Positions 34,980 to 47,084 of a DNA stretch of 64,000 nucleotides are shown piece by piece. The number at the start of each line of letters is the position of its first letter. Within the stretch, counting starts at the first letter, position 1. The position numbers and the translations under genes are program-made. This DNA comes from Culex pipiens pallens. Its lineage: Eukaryota > Arthropoda > Insecta > Diptera > Culicidae. The stretch lies in contig NC_068937.1 in NCBI RefSeq assembly GCF_016801865.2, positions 34,003,692 through 34,067,691 of the forward strand, in the 5' to 3' direction. Under the pieces are notes generated by a model that was not told where the DNA came from, searched no databases, and saw nothing but the letters and a program-made list of their open reading frames with translations.

Positions 34980-35180
34980 TAGAGAGCCTGGAGCTTATTA
35001 GAGAACGGACATCTCAAACCAAAAGTACCAATCGAAGCACGAGAACTGTCAAACGGAGGTACCAATCGAGCAAAATCCTTTGTCTTATGCTCGATTGGTA
35101 CCTCCGTTTGACAGTTCTCGTGCTTCGATTGGTACTTTTGGTTTGAGATGTCCGTTCTCTAATAAGCTCCAAGCTCTCTA
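34980..35180. mobile_element. 201-bp hAT-like palindromic MITE, 8-bp TSD
   Basis: Arms of about 90 bp (tagagagcctggagcttatt inward, and its inverse) fold around a short spacer. CCCTATAT lies exactly on each side (34972-34979, 35181-35188). A longer member of the same family with its own duplication is at 52990-53533. Confidence 0.92.
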
Positions 35181-35276
35181 CCCTATATCGCAAAAAATGC
35201 ATGAGGACAGTTTTCATGCAGATTCTGATATACTTTCATGTCGCCATGCATCACAATCATAGGGGGATGGCGTCAC

Positions 35277-35449
35277 TATTTTTAGACCACGTTTTCCACT
35301 TTTCTCATCGAAACCGACTACTTTATCGACTTTATTTTGATGGGCGAGATAGGACGCCGTCTATTTTTAGACGATGACTCAGCACTTTTCCTCTCTTGCA
35401 CTTAAAAAAAACCAGATGGCAGCACGATGTAATGTCACGTCCCTATTCT
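35277..35449. mobile_element. Foldback MITE, right-complete copy
   Basis: This shares the core tcgaaaccgactactttat and the right arm of 33817-34040. Its right end continues through ccagatggcagcacgatgta to cgtcccta, which is the inverse of the left end of the other copy. The left arm is missing beyond 35277. Confidence 0.7.
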
Positions 35450-35566
35450 GTCCGCGCTCTCGAACCGCGTCTGTCGTCTGTACTCATCTGTCACTTCTCT
35501 CCCTTCTCTAAGGCTCTTAGACTAGATAAGGTAACATACATTTTGACCAAACATATAAAGATGCCC

Positions 35567-35976
35567 GGGACCGTGGTGTAGGGGTAAGCGTGGTTGCCTC
35601 TCACCCAGTCGGCCTGGGTTCGATCCCAGAAGGTCCCGGTGGCTAATTTTGAGACGGATTTGTCTGATTTCGCCTTCCGTCGGACGGGGAAGTAAATGTT
35701 GGCCCCGGTTCTAACCTAGAGGTTAGGTCGATAGCTCAGTCCAGGTGTAGGCGTCGTCTCCATGGGTCCTTTCTCGGTGGAGTCGCTGGTAGGCAGTTGG
35801 ACTCACAATCAATGGTCGTCAGTTTGAATTCCGGGGTGGATGAAAGCTTAGGTGTAAAAAGAGGTGTGCAATTGCCCTAACAATAAAGCCTTCGGACACC
35901 TAGTTTCGAGTAGGAATCTCGCACTCGAGAATGCCAAGGCAATGCTGTAGAGCGAATAATTTGATTTTATTTTTTG
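35567..35976 (+). mobile_element. Full-length tRNA-derived SINE, 12-bp TSD
   Basis: The head GGGACCGTGGTGTAGGGGTA (A box) and GGTTCGATCCC (B box) form a tRNA-like pol III promoter. A 300-bp body and a short T-rich tail follow. ATAAAGATGCCC flanks both ends (35555-35566, 35977-35988), the hallmark of target-primed reverse transcription by a partner LINE. A truncated copy is at 25910-26140. Confidence 0.9.
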
Positions 35977-35988
35977 ATAAAGATGCCC

Positions 35989-38900
35989 ACCGTCATCTCC
36001 ACAGTTTTAATAAAGAAGTGTTCCTGAAGTGAACCTTTGTCTCCAGGAGCAGTGATTCTCTAATATCAATTAGAAATATTTGAATAAGTGGAAATTATTG
36101 AATGTTATCCAACAACTGTTCACAATCACCCACATCGCATTTCCTCCAATCAAGAGTCACAACATATTTCTCATTAGGTTTATTCTCTGGAAAAAGAGGT
36201 TAGAACAATTTTCCGACACAACCGAGGTAAATATCCATCAGCTGCAGCAATAGATTACGGTGCCTCTGCCAATCATCGTTGCAGTGTTCAGGACAAACTT
36301 GTGCAACAGTTGCTGTCATCCTCCTGTTTCGCCCTCTATCGTCAAGGGGCTCCCTCCAGAGCAATCCCCGATGCTCTTATTATCCATTCCAGCTGGGATA
36401 TTCAGTGTGCCGGTCGGTGGGACCATCATTCCATTCGTGCCAGCAACCACAAGCATGATCCCGCCGGGTCTTAAGAGAACCGTAATCTGGATTTACTTTG
36501 AAAACCAAGGTGCAAATGTAAGCAATTCAATGTTTAAACTGAGAGCTCAACAGTTTGAATGAGTACTTTAAATTTTTAACTTCAACAAGAGCGTAAATCA
36601 AAATCCACAAGTTAAGTCAATGTGTCCAAGGCCGATAATTCCAGTTGATCTCCAAGAGTTCAAGAGTACAAGTCACAACCCAAAACATAAAACGGCGCAT
36701 TTCCAGTTACATCCTCATCCGGTAAAACGGGCCAACTTTACCGAGACCCGGTTGTGACAGCGTTGCCAGTCCGTGCCGCAAACCCAGCGGTCGTTAATCA
36801 ATCTTGCATCTCATTTGGCAACACTGCGCTGTCAACATCCGTCGTGAACTTTGTCTTCCCCCGGCTTGCTTGTTCAACGGATCAGCCAAAAGTTTGTTGC
36901 AATCTCGAGGGTAAAGGGGACCATTGTTGATTTTCTACTGTTGAGCTTTGATTGGGTTAGCGATTACTAGTCAAACAATTGAACCGCTGACCCTAACACT
37001 GATTCAAGGGGCAGCAAACTTTGATCCATCTAATTACGCATTCCGTGCACAATCCAAACTGTCGCAGCAGAGAGGCGGTCGCAATCCGCGGTTCGTATCG
37101 TCTTCTTACTTTTGGAATAACATTTATACGACATTTGTCACACTTGATCGCAGTGACAGTTGTGTGCACTTGTGTGGTGCGACAAGCGAACAAAACTTAT
37201 TGTCAGGTTTGTGCATTTATTGACTTGACATTTCACTTGACACGTATTGTTTTCGGTGCTGCACCGAGTGCACTGAAACTCCAAATGATTGGAATAGCGG
37301 TAAATTACAATATTTTGTACGTGACCAAACGTAACGTAATCGTTACCCAATATTGAGTCGTAAGGGTCGTTGACGAACGCATGATTACAATTGGATATGT
37401 GTGCAATAAATTCGATGCAAAAACAAAAAAAAACAAAGGAGGCTGCTGATGGGGTAACGAATCCAAGTAGGTGAAGGACACTCCTCAACTACGGAGCTGC
37501 TGCTACAACAACAACACTGACGCGTGGATGATCTAATTTGCTATTAGTTTGTTGACTGGCCGGACGTGACTGGCAGGCGTGATTGCGTTGGCGCGTGTGG
37601 GATGCTGACCGGGTTAATCGTGAACAATTTTGTGAATGAATTTCCGTTTGATCAGGGGATTGAAACACGTCTGAAAAACCTGTATCATTTTTTCCTCCAA
37701 ATCGGTGGCGCCGCGTGGTGGTAGCTGCCCTGTTTATTACACTGTGAAATTATCCATGGCTAATCCAAGGAACCAAAAGGTGGCAACAGAAATGTCCGTC
37801 CAAAAGGGGTGCTGCAATAAACTTATTATTTTTCATCAAATTTTCGAACAAATCAGCAACAATTTACACGTTTGATAGTCAAACTACACTTAAAAGTTTT
37901 GTAACGAAAGTGCCAAAAATATTCGTAATTACCTTTTGCCTCTTGGTGGCGCTTTGTACTAGTATGTGTGTGGTCGATGTTTGCGGACGTGCACGCAGAA
38001 CACAGAACAGTGAGAACTAGCGAAAATGCCTCACTTTCTTCTGATACAAGTCGCCATATTGAAATTGCTTGAAGATTCATACCCGGTTTGATGAAGCTGG
38101 GACTTGGCTACTATGACAACTGCATTTTTATTCTATATTGACGAAATGTCTTTCTAATCATTTTAAAAAATAACAGTTTTGAAAAGTTCATTATAGCACT
38201 CGTTTGAGTGCTGAAAAGTGATGGGCCACTCTCCGCCAGCTCACACAGCAGTTGCCCCGAACCCTCTTCGATTTGTGTAAAACTCCCTGATCCCTGAAAA
38301 TTTGACACTAGACAAATTTTTGTTACACGACAGTGAAACATCGTTGGACATGTCATTAGGAGGATGCCAGACTTGAGATATTGCAACGTAACTTAGGTCC
38401 AGAACCACTGTTTGAACCTTCTTTGATTTGTTTATCAAAATTACTTTCTAATGGAGTGGTCACCAATAAGCGCTGGAAAACCATGTTCTGTATGTTTTTT
38501 TGATCTACCAATGTGTCAACTCTTTAGAAAATCTCCGCATATCATGATATTAACAATAAAATTTAAGTCTTGAATGGCTGCTCTACAGCTCTCGCAAAAA
38601 AGTGCCGTGAGGACCACTGTTCTAACAAGTCTGCAAGTTTGAAGATCTGGCAGCTCTGTCTCAAGTTATAACCACTTGAGAGATGTTTCTGTCCTTTTTT
38701 GAAGCCGGGTCTCACTTATCTGTATGAAAACTATGTCCGTATCTGCCATCCGACCTAACGCTGGATAGGTAATCGAAAGATCTGGCTACCTTGTCTTATG
38801 TAACGACCACTTAAGCGTTATTTATGTACTTTTTTGAAGCCGGATTTCACTTAGGGACCATCCATAAACCACGTGGACACTTTTTTGGAAATCTTAACCC

Positions 38901-39030
38901 CCCCCCCCCTGACCCGAGATCAGTGAAGGTCAAAAGGTAAGGCTTGAAAGCTGCATAAAATATTGCTTTTTCAACTCAATTTAGCTAAAAATCCACGTGC
39001 GGCAAAATAGCACTATCTGGACGATTTATC
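35989..39030. other. Intergenic, partly unique and GC-richer
   Basis: This is the least repetitive long stretch of the window. A minus-strand frame at about 36510-36350 (RPGGIMLVVAGTNG...) is protein-like in composition but only about 58 codons with no start or clear splice sites, and the plus frame at 36260-36562 competes with it. 36700-37700 has overlapping frames on both strands, none convincing. Two GGTGGCGC motifs at 37704 and 37945 resemble insect CTCF cores. A fragment of the repeat at 5473 lies at 38857-38905. Confidence 0.35.
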
Positions 39031-40667
39031 TACACGGAGAGACCGTGCCCAGAAATTTTAACAATTAAAATTGTTGATTTTACTTTCGTAAATTTTAACA
39101 AAAACGTACTTAATTAAATTAATACTGAATTTTGGTTAGTTACAATAACCAAAATTCAATATTAATTTAATAACCCGTTTGTTGAAAATGCTAAAGGCAA
39201 GAAGCTAACATATCTCCCGAACTCGAATGAACGTGCTCGACTGTTAGCTTTGGTTTTAGGAAAATCAAAAATTTTGTTGGTTGAATATAATTAACAATTG
39301 GTTGAATATTTAAAAGATGAACTTTGGTTTGTTTACCTCTGTCATTTGAAGTCAGGATTCGAACGAGAGCGATCGATTTGTTGAGTTTGTGTTGTTAATT
39401 ATAAGGGGGGGGTGGAAATGGTGAGTAGGTTTGTTGATGATTTCTTTGCAGGTGATAAATTATGAAGAGCAAGAGGACAACCTTCGCCATGAGGACCTCT
39501 AATGCGAGTGAGTTGAACACGTTATAAGAATGTTTGAAGGAAAGAGAGGACAGTAGGAGGGAGATGCGGGCCAACTCTTCACGGATAGAGCCCGGGCAAA
39601 TTTAACAAAATTTTGGTTAATCTAAGTAAGTATGGGTTTATTTTTGCTCAATAATTTATCTAATGTGATTCTTATTAGAAAACTGAATCATTATAAAGCT
39701 TCGTGCTTACGACGGATAAAATCTTAATGAACCATTATTTTTTCCAGAATCATCAATTATAAAATAGATAGAAATACGTACACATAACAACAACAAAATA
39801 AAGATGAAGGAAAATATATAAAAAAAATACATAAAATATAAAAAAGAAGATAATTATTATCTTGAAAATTTTGTTGCAATACGACTGCTAAATTAACTGG
39901 TAAGTAAAACTCAAAATATTTTTTTTAGGAATCGGAGTACGATGATATAAGATTAAATCAAATGCAATGAATTTGTGTTGCCAAAAATATAAATTTGGTA
40001 AGTAGCATTCATCATTTTAATGTATGCAACATTTACTTACGTTATTTTTTTCAGTTTATAGCCAAAAATGAATTGCTTATTAAGGGTGCACAGCAACGAA
40101 GGAAGTTGTTGTCTTCTTATACCAAAATTGTCAAACTTACGAACCCAATCCTGCAACTACGGGATTGTAAAATTAATGAAACTTTGCTGTAAATTACTTG
40201 GTGGACAGTACTTTAGGGGATGAATAAAAAAATATTTCGAAAGTACCCGTAGTTTTGAAGATACTAAAATGTCTGTAACACAAATCTGGGTGCAAAAGCT
40301 CTGGTTGATGTGCACCGTTAAGTGTCTAATAAATTTCATATGTCTATTTGCAGCAAAAATGTTCGCTTTGTGAAAATTCTGTGTCCAACCAACAGATAAA
40401 TAACTAAATCTGAGACCGTTGCAGATGATGACTTATCGGATGATTTCAAAATGATGGTAAGTGAATTCAACTCTTAATTTTAAACAAAATAATAAAAATA
40501 AAAGCTGAAAACTTGGTGAAAATTATGCTCGGTTTCTATTTTTCAGGAATTCATGTTAAATTAAAACATCTTTTTTTAATATCTTTAAAAATATTTTTTA
40601 AATGTTTTTTTTTTTGTTATTTTTTTAGATTTATGCAGGGTCATCGTTTAAAACTCAAATCAATCTT

Positions 40668-41250
40668 TGTTGCGACGAGTAAAAGAAGTCTTTTGAGCTG
40701 ACACCCTGTTTCTCTGTGGGTGCATGCCGAGCTAAAAGCTATATTTATTTGGTTAAAAAATGTTTACAAGTCAGTATAATTAAGCTTACATTGGTCTTCT
40801 TCCGCCAGGCCCAGGTCACACTTGCCCGCTCTGCTCTCTTACTAGTCACTGCCCTGTGATAGTAGATTAAGCTTTAGTTTTAAGTACTAACACTAGTTTT
40901 AAGTTTTAAATAAATTAATTTCAAGTGCATGTACTAACACTAACCCGTAGCAGCTGGTTCCAAACCTCCACGATAGCGATAGTTTGGGATCTGCTTTTCA
41001 ATTTACATTTTTAACAACACAAAATTATAAATAAATTAAAGCAAACTGCACCGCAATGTCGCACACATCGCGGTTTCGTGCGGGAACAAAATTCTTTTTC
41101 TTTTGTTTACATCCATCTTCGCTGAATCATCCCCAGACACACGTCGCGAATGTCACTCGTGACGTTTGTCACCGGTCTACGCAACGCTTTGTTTATGACG
41201 CGCTGCTTCAGCGGCGTCGCTACAATGGGCCGACGCAATTCACCGTAACA
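40668..41250 (-). repeat. LTR, left copy (3' LTR of the minus-oriented element)
   Basis: 583 bp, TG...CA ends, beginning TGTTGCGACGAG and ending CACCGTAACA on the plus strand. It matches 42314-42896 along its length with no difference I could find by eye. Confidence 0.93.
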
Positions 41251-42313
41251 TTTCCCCGACCCGTGAGGAAGGTGTGGTATTCCCAGAATTTCCTCACAAC
41301 CAGTACGTACGGTCGCGCCGAAATCTTCTGATTGCATACTCAATCTAGAACCCATTGCGAAACAAAGCAGCATCTTGACGGTGAACTCGTACACGGTTAC
41401 GTCCCCGACCCGTGTGAGGGTGTCCTGGTTCGGTCTCCGGCTTCTTTCCCAGCGTTACACGCCAACTTGGATGGCGAGGTTGGAGACGCTTCACGAGAAC
41501 CCGCCTCCTTACCGCTTCTCTCCCAATCCTGGTGCATACGCTGATTGCTTGCCGGCTCCGGTCGTCCTAATGGTGATATCCTAGCCGCTTGATTCTTGTG
41601 GAAGTTGGCGCTGGTGCCACCGACGGTCACTTCGTGATCCTCTGTGTCATCGTTCTGTGGCTTTTGTCCCGACGGACGATTTGTCACTAATCCCGGCGCA
41701 CCTGACGGATCCATCGACTTTAGTCCCGGCGAACCTGACAGACCTTTCGACCTTCTTCCCGGTAATTCTGCCGAGAATGATGACTTGTCCCGGTGTGTCT
41801 GACTGACACTTTGCCGACTTTGACAAACAGAGATCGGGTGCAGATCGTCTTTCTTCCCTAGCCAACTTGTCCTCCAACTCTTGATCCCGTGTACAGAAAG
41901 TTTCCACCCGAATTGCAGCTCCGTCTTGACCTTGACCCGCTCAGCATCGCGCTCTGACAGCTACTGCCCTTGCCGGATCTGTGGTTCCCGACGTACCCGC
42001 TCCGATGGTTGCTCCACTCGGAACCTACGGGCCTCAGGATTCCCCAGTCTCGAACGAGCCCTCCGCCGGAGGTGGACGATGTCCCGCTTGTGCTGGCGAC
42101 CTTCGACGACTACTTCTTCCTCTGGTGAAACTTCTGGGACGGTTTTTGGCTTTGTCGTCGGATGAAAGAATGATCCAGAGCAGCGTTGATACCGACGATG
42201 CCATCTCGCTCTTGGTGACCACCACTTACCATCCACTCCGAATCCAGCCAGAGCCATAGCTGGCAGTGTGAACCGACTTCCTCCTGGTTCATGGCGACCG
42301 CAATCTTTTAGAA

Positions 42314-42896
42314 TGTTGCGACGAGTAAAAGAAGTCTTTTGAGCTGACACCCTGTTTCTCTGTGGGTGCATGCCGAGCTAAAAGCTATATTTATTTGGTT
42401 AAAAAATGTTTACAAGTCAGTATAATTAAGCTTACATTGGTCTTCTTCCGCCAGGCCCAGGTCACACTTGCCCGCTCTGCTCTCTTACTAGTCACTGCCC
42501 TGTGATAGTAGATTAAGCTTTAGTTTTAAGTACTAACACTAGTTTTAAGTTTTAAATAAATTAATTTCAAGTGCATGTACTAACACTAACCCGTAGCAGC
42601 TGGTTCCAAACCTCCACGATAGCGATAGTTTGGGATCTGCTTTTCAATTTACATTTTTAACAACACAAAATTATAAATAAATTAAAGCAAACTGCACCGC
42701 AATGTCGCACACATCGCGGTTTCGTGCGGGAACAAAATTCTTTTTCTTTTGTTTACATCCATCTTCGCTGAATCATCCCCAGACACACGTCGCGAATGTC
42801 ACTCGTGACGTTTGTCACCGGTCTACGCAACGCTTTGTTTATGACGCGCTGCTTCAGCGGCGTCGCTACAATGGGCCGACGCAATTCACCGTAACA
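42314..42896 (-). repeat. LTR, right copy (5' LTR of the minus-oriented element)
   Basis: 583 bp, same start and end as the copy at 40668-41250. The open frame at 42702-42926 begins inside it and is shared with the other LTR, so it is not a gene. Confidence 0.93.
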
Positions 42897-43648
42897 ATCT
42901 TTACATATTTTATAACAACAGTTTGAAAAAAAGTTTTGTTCTTATACTTATTACCAGTAATTTAATTACTTCATGAAAAAAATTAGTATAAACAGTAAAG
43001 ATTTTAACCAGAATAAATTCGAATATAAAAACACCCAGCATTTGTTTACGAGGCAGTATCACAAAATTTACTGCAAATTCAATAAAAAATATTGCTGAAA
43101 CAGCTGATTATTGATTACATGTACGAATATTTTTGTGTATACGAGTAAGACATTAGTTGAAAATATAGCTAAAAATTCAGCCCAGCCTGTATCGTTAGAT
43201 ATTAAAAGAAAATATATATCGACACTAACATTGATTTTGTTTAATTAAGCAATGTTTTGTTATAAACCCTAATAATTCACAGCATGCAAAAAATATTACG
43301 GTAGATACACCAAAAAAATTGCTGAAAAATAGTTGAAAAATATGGTCCAGCCTGTTTTTTACGGAATATTCCACATTATTTCAGCTGAAAACAACAAATT
43401 TTTAGTAAATTTTCTCAAAAAAATATTATAGCAGTCGACTGCTAGAAATTTTTTTCGGCCATTTAACCAACAAAAATGGCAATTCCAACTACTTTTTTTG
43501 TAATTTTTAGTTGCTGGTGGTCAGCAATTTCGGGTTAACAAAATCGACAATCGATTGTTGAAAAAAATCTGTGTAAAGAATTGACCCATACTTTTAGTTA
43601 AATTAACCAAGATTTTCTTAGATTTGCCCTGGCCGGTCTCTCCGTGTA

Positions 43649-44091
43649 AGGTTAGGTTTCACCAGCTGAGTACAACACTTTAAAAGCAAAAAAATAGTAA
43701 AAACAAGGTTTTCAAATGATATTTACGTGATGAGATTCAGCTTTTTAAAACAGTCAACAACAATTAAAAATATTTCAACTTGAATGCATCATTGAACGGA
43801 CAGGCATGGATGAAATGACTGCAATAGACCGAATCTTAGCGAAGCTTCACCAAAATGTCACCTTTTTTCAATGATTTTTTAAACGAAAGATTTTATTTTT
43901 ATTATGATTCAACAGTTGCAAAGTGCTTTCAATACGTTTTCTTACATCAAACCCCCAAAATATGTACCGAATAAGGTCTGCAATCCATTGAATGGGAGAG
44001 GAGTTTTTTTTTCTTCATAAATCTGCTCCTTTCGTTGTCCCGTCACGCAAAGAAATGGTTGGCAAAAAGTCAAATTTCAACCAATTCGTTC
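43649..44091. other. Short intergenic spacer
   Basis: AT-rich, no supported feature. Confidence 0.5.
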
Positions 44092-44538
44092 CCCGGGCAG
44101 ACGGTAATAACAAAATTCATGCCATTTCAATAAGAAATACTGTTAAAATAACAGAAAGTGTTTTGGAATCTTCTTGAAAAATCCATTTTTTCATAAGGGT
44201 TTAATAACAGTTTATGTTATCATAACAAAATTTGTTATTGGTCTGATATTGGTTGACAGCCAAAACAACTTTGGAATAACAATTTTTGTTATGGAAGAAT
44301 ACCGTCAACTGTTATTGGAATGATCGGATTAGTTGTCAAAATAACAAAAAATAATAACAGAGATTTGTTGGAAGAATAGCTAAAAATGTTATTAGTCTGT
44401 TATAACAATAACAATCCAATAACAAAAAAATCATAACGACGAATAACAAATCTTGTTATAAATAACATAAAATGTTATTGGCCTAGTATTTTCAAACATC
44501 AAACAATTTTATTCCCAGGTTATTTCCGTCTGCTCGGG
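44092..44538 (-). mobile_element. 447-bp TIR element, copy 2
   Basis: This is the inverted counterpart of 3779-4225, of identical length, with ends CCCGGGCAGACGG and CCGTCTGCTCGGG and the same internal ATAACAA words. No coding content. Confidence 0.8.
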
Positions 44539-45246
44539 TCAGTCCAAGGAGCAAAAGATTCATTTATTAATATGTGTAGAAGAGCAAAGGTTAAACAAAA
44601 TTAAACTGGCAAAACTGTAGCGGTTGTTTTGGTGAGCCTTTTAAAAGTCCAGTATTACGATGTTGCAGGAAAAGCACAGGTACAATACTGCTCATTTAAC
44701 ATGACATTTCTTTGTAGGAAAATCGACATATTTTGACGACTTGGGGAACATTTTCGGCGAACTGTCACGATTCGTATCAGGTGTTGGATATTCCAGATAT
44801 GTTAAAAAAATTGGGGGGTTTCTTTTTTCATTGTGCCACAACAGCCAAAACGCTGAAAAAAAACGCTGGATTTTTTTTGAAAAGGAACCGAAGAATCGGT
44901 CAACAATGGAAAAGCCAATACAAAAACAAAAAAAATAAAGCTGTACCAAAAAATTCGGTGGATTTTTTTCCAGGAATGTCAAAATTCACCGAAAATGTTC
45001 CACAATCCACCACAACGTGACCCCTTGACGGCTCGTGAAATTTCACCACCCACAATTCAAAATTCACCCCTTCAAGAAGAAGTGGAGCCACGAGTGGCGG
45101 GTGGTAGGATTTAACCCCTCCGGTGAAACCCAAACCAAAATGGTTTACTTTTGTCTGAGCGGCACAAATGGGGGTGGTGGTGGTGGGTGATTGTGGAACT
45201 TATTTAACCGTTTAGGCTAAACTGAGCTGCGGCTTAGTTCGGTTTC
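44539..45246. other. Upstream flank of the candidate first exon
   Basis: No gene is supported. 45000-45246 rises in GC and contains a TATTTAA at 45201-45207, about 46 bases upstream of a possible initiator, which is too far for a normal TATA box. Confidence 0.35.
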
Positions 45247-45387
45247 AGTTGTGGTTCGTGGTGGGCCTAAAGCGATACAAAGGATTTCCTGAAGGTAGTG
45301 CTAGTAGGGTGAAACGTGAAGTTGAAGCTGCATTTCATCCGGTTGGAATTAAAGCTGATAAGCTGAGTCCCGAAAAGAAAGTGCAAA
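45247..45387 (+). other. Candidate 5' untranslated first exon
   Basis: TTTCAGTT at 45243-45250 fits an arthropod initiator (TCAGTT), and AAA|GTGAGT at 45388 is a good donor. No ATG occurs between them, as expected for a leader exon. The coding start at 51278 is preceded by an acceptor (tctattcctcag, then tcacc), so the two could be joined across a 5.9-kb intron. This is a prediction from signals only. Confidence 0.3.
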
Positions 45388-46273
45388 GTGAGTGAATCGG
45401 GCTGGGATTTTCATTTTAAATTACGATTGCCGGTGGGGATGCAAACTGTGAAAAGTGCTCATTATCGAGGATGTTTCGGGATTTTTATAAGCTGGATATA
45501 ACGTGACATGAATACGTGCGGAAATAAATTGTGGAACAGTTCACGAAGTTGAAGAATATTCGCACTGATTACCCTGAGTTCTCATTCAGATGTAACAAAA
45601 AAATGAAATTGATCTATATGGATTTTTTTAAATCGTCAGTTTCAAATAAACTTTATCAAGAAGGAAACTTCCTCAAATTTGAAGTTGCTGCCCAGAATTT
45701 ACTCAAATCCAAGTTATGAGTTAGCAACACAGTTTTGAATATAAGAGCAGACAGAAAAAGTGTACATATTTGTATGACGGTCTAATTTTTTTTGGCAAAT
45801 TTAGGATTTTTTTACAAAAAAAAAGATTTTTGGGAAAAAATATGAAAAAAAACACGCGGTGATCTGGCAACTCTGTCTCAAGTTGTGACCACTTTATTGT
45901 TATTTAAGTCTACGTTTAAAGCCGGATCACACTCAACTGTATGAAAACTATGTCCAGATCCGTCATTTTCCATTTACATTTACAACGAGTCAAATACTTT
46001 AAAAATCTGGCAACACTGTCACAACTCATTGTCACTTTCGTAATTATTGCCAAATATGTTGGGAGATCATTTTTTTTTCTTAGGTAGGCCCCAATCACAT
46101 TTAAAATAACTTGAACATTTAAAACAAAAAAAAAAATATAAATAGGCTTAGTGAAATTAAAAAAATGCAATTTTCACGGAAATTTCACAGATCATGAAAA
46201 ATAACCTATAAAATCTAATGTGAAACAACCGTTATGATTTTAGTATGCTTAATTATATAATAACCATCCAAGC
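45388..46273 (+). other. Putative intron, AT-rich
   Basis: No other feature is supported. The frames at 45531 and 45916 lack any signature. Confidence 0.4.
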
Positions 46274-46276
46274 TAA

Positions 46277-46646
46277 GGCGTCATCCACAAAGTACGTCAC
46301 GCTCTAGGGGGGTGGGGGGGATGGGGGTTGTCGCAAGTGTGACAAGGGGGACAGGGGGGGTTCGTGAGACTGTGACGTCAGCCTAGACTATTTTTTGAAT
46401 GCTGAAAATTCAGTCTCAAAATATAGCTAAAAAAAAAAATATATTTATATGATAAACTTTACTCATAAATCAAACACGATTCAAGGCTTTAAGAAACAGA
46501 GTTTTTGATAATAGATTTAATATGCCTAAATCATCAGATTTAAAAAAAATATATTGAGATTTCTGTCACAAAAAACAAGATGGTTGGGGGGGGGGGGGGG
46601 GTAAATTTTGGCCGATTTTAGCGTGACATACTTTATGGATGACGCC
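46277..46646. mobile_element. 370-bp TIR element, TAA flanks
   Basis: The ends GGCGTCATCCACAAAGTACG and its near-inverse (...tggatgacgcc) are flanked by TAA on both sides (46274-46276, 46647-46649). A 3-bp TWA duplication suggests a PIF/Harbinger-type MITE. It holds long G runs near 46310 and 46583. Confidence 0.75.
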
Positions 46647-46649
46647 TAA

Positions 46650-47084
46650 GTGATTTTTCAAGCTGAAAATTTCCTGTTTTCACGGGGACCAACATATCAA
46701 ATTATTAAATTTCGTGTAAATTTCACGAGACTTGGAAAAAAAACTTAAATGATCCAGAAGGGCTGATTTTGAAGACTATAGAATATATTTAATCTGGAAT
46801 AAACCGAGTTAGAAACTTCAATTTTCTACCAGAATTCTATCTATGGTAACCATATTGGTCTTTCAAGGAATTAACCTATAGTAAATGAAAAACTTTCATT
46901 AGTTTTCAAAAAATGATTTTTCACGAAAAATATGACGGAAAGAACGCTTTGCCGAACTGAACATGGAAATTTTAGTACAATTTCAAATGTTTTTAACCCA
47001 ACACAATCATTTTCACAAAATATTTCAAAGTAATTAGAAAAAAAAACATTATTTCGTTACTGAAAATGAAAAATAAAACAGAAA
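46650..47084. other. AT-rich spacer
   Basis: Nothing beyond AT-rich sequence is seen. Confidence 0.5.

Larger units (their letters stand above)
40668..42896 (-). mobile_element. Small LTR retroelement, probably BEL/Pao-like, non-autonomous
   Basis: Two 583-bp LTRs flank only 1063 bp, and ATCTT lies on both sides (40663-40667, 42897-42901), a 5-bp target duplication. Minus orientation is inferred because GGGTCGGGGAAA, a polypurine tract, abuts the LTR that begins TGTTACGG on that strand. The GC-rich interior has minus-strand frames (41397-41714, 41647-41907, 41961-42371) that look like fragments of a gag-type region, with no protease, reverse transcriptase or integrase. The element must depend on a relative for movement. 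The family name is inferred from LTR ends and TSD size. Confidence 0.88.
39033..43646. mobile_element. Older TIR element interrupted by an LTR retroelement
   Basis: The ends CACGGAGAGACCGTGCCC and (inverse) CACGGAGAGACCGGCC are flanked by TA (39031-39032, 43647-43648). Removing the LTR element at 40668-42896 leaves about 2.4 kb. Several intron-like donor and acceptor pairs occur (for example gtaagtagc near 39999 and a ttttttcag acceptor near 40053), but no transposase was recognised. A segment at 40080-40335 recurs near 47085 and 49485. Confidence 0.65.

Noticed and set aside
36260..36562. 100-codon plus frame and a protein-like minus frame over the same bases
   Set aside because: Neither has convincing splice sites, a signal peptide or a known motif. 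Kept only as a note in the intergenic entry.
40080..40196. Conserved 36-residue peptide shared with 49368-49480 as evidence for a transposase exon
   Set aside because: Of 10 base differences between the copies, 8 change the amino acid. That pattern indicates neutral decay of a repeat, not protein conservation.
41056..42926. Frames at 41056-41331 and 42702-42926 as a duplicated gene
   Set aside because: Both start inside the two LTRs. The identity reflects the LTR pair.
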